From: Candidatus Bathyarchaeota archaeon
GTDB taxonomy: Archaea; Thermoproteota; Bathyarchaeia; Hecatellales; Hecatellaceae
Length of the DNA: 6,819 nt
Reading direction: 5' to 3'
NCBI GenBank assembly: GCA_030669485.1
Contig: DAOVDL010000036.1
Span: forward strand, 1 to 6,819
Shown piece after piece: positions 6,246 through 6,819 of the stretch; the first letter of the stretch is position 1, and the number at the start of each line of letters is the position of its first letter. The position numbers and the translations under genes were made by a program. The notes under the pieces are model-generated. The model was given only the letters and a program-made list of their open reading frames with translations, searched no databases and had not been told where the DNA came from.

Positions 6246-6317
6246 TAGGGGGGTATCCACACTGTGGACAATAGTGGGCAAATGTGGTCAAGTGTGGACA
6301 AACGTGGATACCCCCTA
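6246..6317. repeat. 14-pair inverted repeat enclosing the decamer array
   Basis: Left arm 6246-6260 reads TAGGGGGGTATCCAC and right arm 6304-6317 reads GTGGATACCCCCTA. They are exact reverse complements except for one extra G in the left run of six. The 43-nt interior holds the tandem decamers. In RNA the arms would make a very stable stem. The left arm also starts a smaller dyad, CCACA-C-TGTGG (6257-6267), with the first decamer, so two alternative pairings exist. Confidence 0.85.
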
Positions 6318-6327
6318 CCCGAGGTGG
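6264..6327 (+). repeat. Tandem GTGGnCAAnn decamers with exact 10-bp period
   Basis: GTGG begins at 6264, 6274, 6284, 6294 and 6304, and again in phase at 6324. The first four units are GTGGACAA, GTGGGCAA, GTGGTCAA and GTGGACAA, each plus two variable bases; the fifth (GTGGATAC) forms the right arm of the inverted repeat; 6314 is out of pattern. A 10-bp spacing is about one helical turn and is not a multiple of three, so this points to a protein-binding array rather than coding sequence. Confidence 0.85.
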
Positions 6328-6532
6328 TCGTAGTGTTGGTTACTGGTGGGAACAGGGTTGGTGTGATTCTCTTCTAAATGATCTTAACGGGTTCTTGAAG
6401 AGAAGATTTCCACATTGTCAGAAGTGTATAAACTGTCTGTAGCGGAGCCCGGCCCTGCCTGCTTTCTCTATTAATCTTATAAGGCAGGCACCTATGATAT
6501 CTCTCTTTAGAGTTGGAAGTAGTTATTTCCTG

Positions 6533-6544
6533 CAACTGGAGTTG
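6533..6544. promoter_or_regulatory. Dyad CAACT-GG-AGTTG, possible operator
   Basis: A perfect 5-bp dyad with a 2-bp centre ends 9 bp before the TATTTAT box, where archaeal BRE and operator sites lie. A third copy of the half-site, AGTTG, is at 6511-6515. This fits a dimeric repressor site but is short enough to arise by chance. Confidence 0.3.
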
Positions 6545-6553
6545 TATGATAGC

Positions 6554-6560
6554 TATTTAT
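6554..6560 (+). promoter_or_regulatory. Candidate TATA box for the aminotransferase gene
   Basis: TATTTAT would set a start near 6583, giving a leader of about 20 nt that includes GGTG at 6589-6592 before TTG 6603. Two other boxes, TATAAA (6427-6432) and TTATAA (6477-6482), would give longer leaders. Confidence 0.35.
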
Positions 6561-6602
6561 CTTGGAACGTGTGAAAGAGAGAGTTAATGGTGTAGTGGAA
6601 AG

Positions 6603-6819
6603 TTGCGGAAGACAATTCCCATCTCACAGCCCGTGCTAGGTAAAGAGGAGATCGAGGCAGTGATAGGCGTTTTGAAGAGTGGGGTGTTAACAAGGAAGGA
6701 TGGAAACGGCCCCTACGCTAAGATGTTTGAGGAGAGCTTCGCCAAGTGTATATGCACCAAGTACGCTGTGGCTATGAACTCTGGAACAGCGGCGCTTCAT
6801 GCTGCACTTTTGGCAGCTG
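6603..6819 (+). CDS. DegT/DnrJ/EryC1/StrS family sugar aminotransferase, 5' part only
   Basis: PLP-dependent aminotransferase of the type that transaminates nucleotide-linked keto-sugars for glycan or surface polysaccharide synthesis. The first 72 residues are present of the roughly 370-400 usual for the family; the rest, including the PLP-binding lysine, is beyond the window. Visible: IPISQPVLGKEEIEAVIGVLKSG (5-27), LT at 29-30, the FEESFA helix (42-47), and YAVAMNSGTAALHAALLAA (54-72), the family's cofactor-phosphate-binding neighbourhood. TTG 6603 is the only usable start: an in-frame TAA lies at 6585-6587 and the next in-frame ATG is about 40 codons in, past conserved sequence. GGTG at 6589-6592 may be its ribosome binding site. 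The substrate cannot be inferred from this fragment. C49 and C51 in the segment CICTKY are a minor oddity. Confidence 0.9.
   Translation, partial: MRKTIPISQPVLGKEEIEAVIGVLKSGVLTRKDGNGPYAKMFEESFAKCICTKYAVAMNSGTAALHAALLAA

Larger units (their letters stand above)
6175..6602. other. 428-bp gene-free region with unusual repeats
   Basis: No coding frame of note and no tRNA were found. In order it holds EndoQ terminator T-runs, the decamer array within an inverted repeat (6246-6330), a G/T-rich stretch (to about 6365), an 8-bp stem TTCTCTTC/GAAGAGAA (6367-6374 with 6397-6404), a TATAAA box at 6427-6432, the arms TGCCTGC/GCAGGCA (6456-6462 with 6484-6490), a second TATA-like box (TTATAA, 6477-6482), the CAACT-GG-AGTTG dyad (6533-6544), and a TATTTAT box (6554-6560) just upstream of the aminotransferase. 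Confidence 0.6.

Noticed and set aside
6081..6281. Minus-strand 66-residue frame over the EndoQ 3' end and the repeats
   Set aside because: It is a shadow of the EndoQ gene with low-complexity extension and no recognisable protein.
6264..6327. Decamer array as a CRISPR
   Set aside because: Units are 10 bp with 2 variable bases; there are no 25-37 bp repeats with unique spacers and no cas genes.
6456..6490. TGCCTGC/GCAGGCA arms as a strong terminator or riboswitch
   Set aside because: Stem is only 7 bp with a 21-nt AT-rich loop that contains a TATA-like box; no T-run follows and no riboswitch core is recognisable.

Overview
The window is archaeal. It encodes a Sec61-beta-type translocon subunit, an Alba (Sac10b) chromatin protein, an Sm-like protein, an EndoQ-type PHP endonuclease, a DUF123/GIY-YIG protein and a four-subunit ferredoxin-dependent 2-oxoacid oxidoreductase. 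TATA-like boxes and oligo-T tracts replace bacterial-type signals, and six of the ten genes appear to use GTG or TTG starts. The gene set fits an anaerobic, probably thermophilic archaeon; I cannot fix the lineage from sequence alone.

Layout. 4-165 (+): secretion channel subunit Sec61-beta/SecG, cut at or near its start by the window edge. 162-446 (-): small Sm-like protein, converging on it with overlapping stop codons. 447-825: gene-free, with short dyads. 826-3795 (-): tight operon in the order porG-porD-porA-porB (gaps of 1-3 nt), predicted to couple oxidative decarboxylation of pyruvate to ferredoxin reduction and acetyl-CoA formation. 3796-4038: divergent promoter region. 4039-4341 (+): alba. 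4319-4771 (-): DUF123/GIY-YIG protein, overlapping the alba 3' end by 23 bp. 4885-6174 (+): EndoQ-family DNA endonuclease, divergent from the DUF123 gene across one shared TATA-like element. 6175-6602: 428 bp without a gene, holding the most unusual DNA in the window. 6603 to the edge (+): 5' part of a DegT/DnrJ/EryC1 sugar aminotransferase.

How the genes work together. The Por genes form one complex. Alba, DUF123 and EndoQ are next to each other and all are DNA-related; EndoQ (deaminated-base repair) and a predicted GIY-YIG nuclease share a promoter region, and EndoQ ends in a degenerate PCNA-binding-like motif, so a small DNA maintenance neighbourhood is a reasonable inference. The aminotransferase probably opens a separate nucleotide-sugar or surface-polysaccharide block beyond the window.

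The best candidate for something undescribed is the element at 6246-6330: four perfect GTGGnCAAnn decamers at an exact 10-bp period, continued in phase by further GTGG units, and enclosed by a 14-pair inverted repeat (one extra G). The period cannot encode a protein repeat, and it would place each unit on the same face of the DNA helix.
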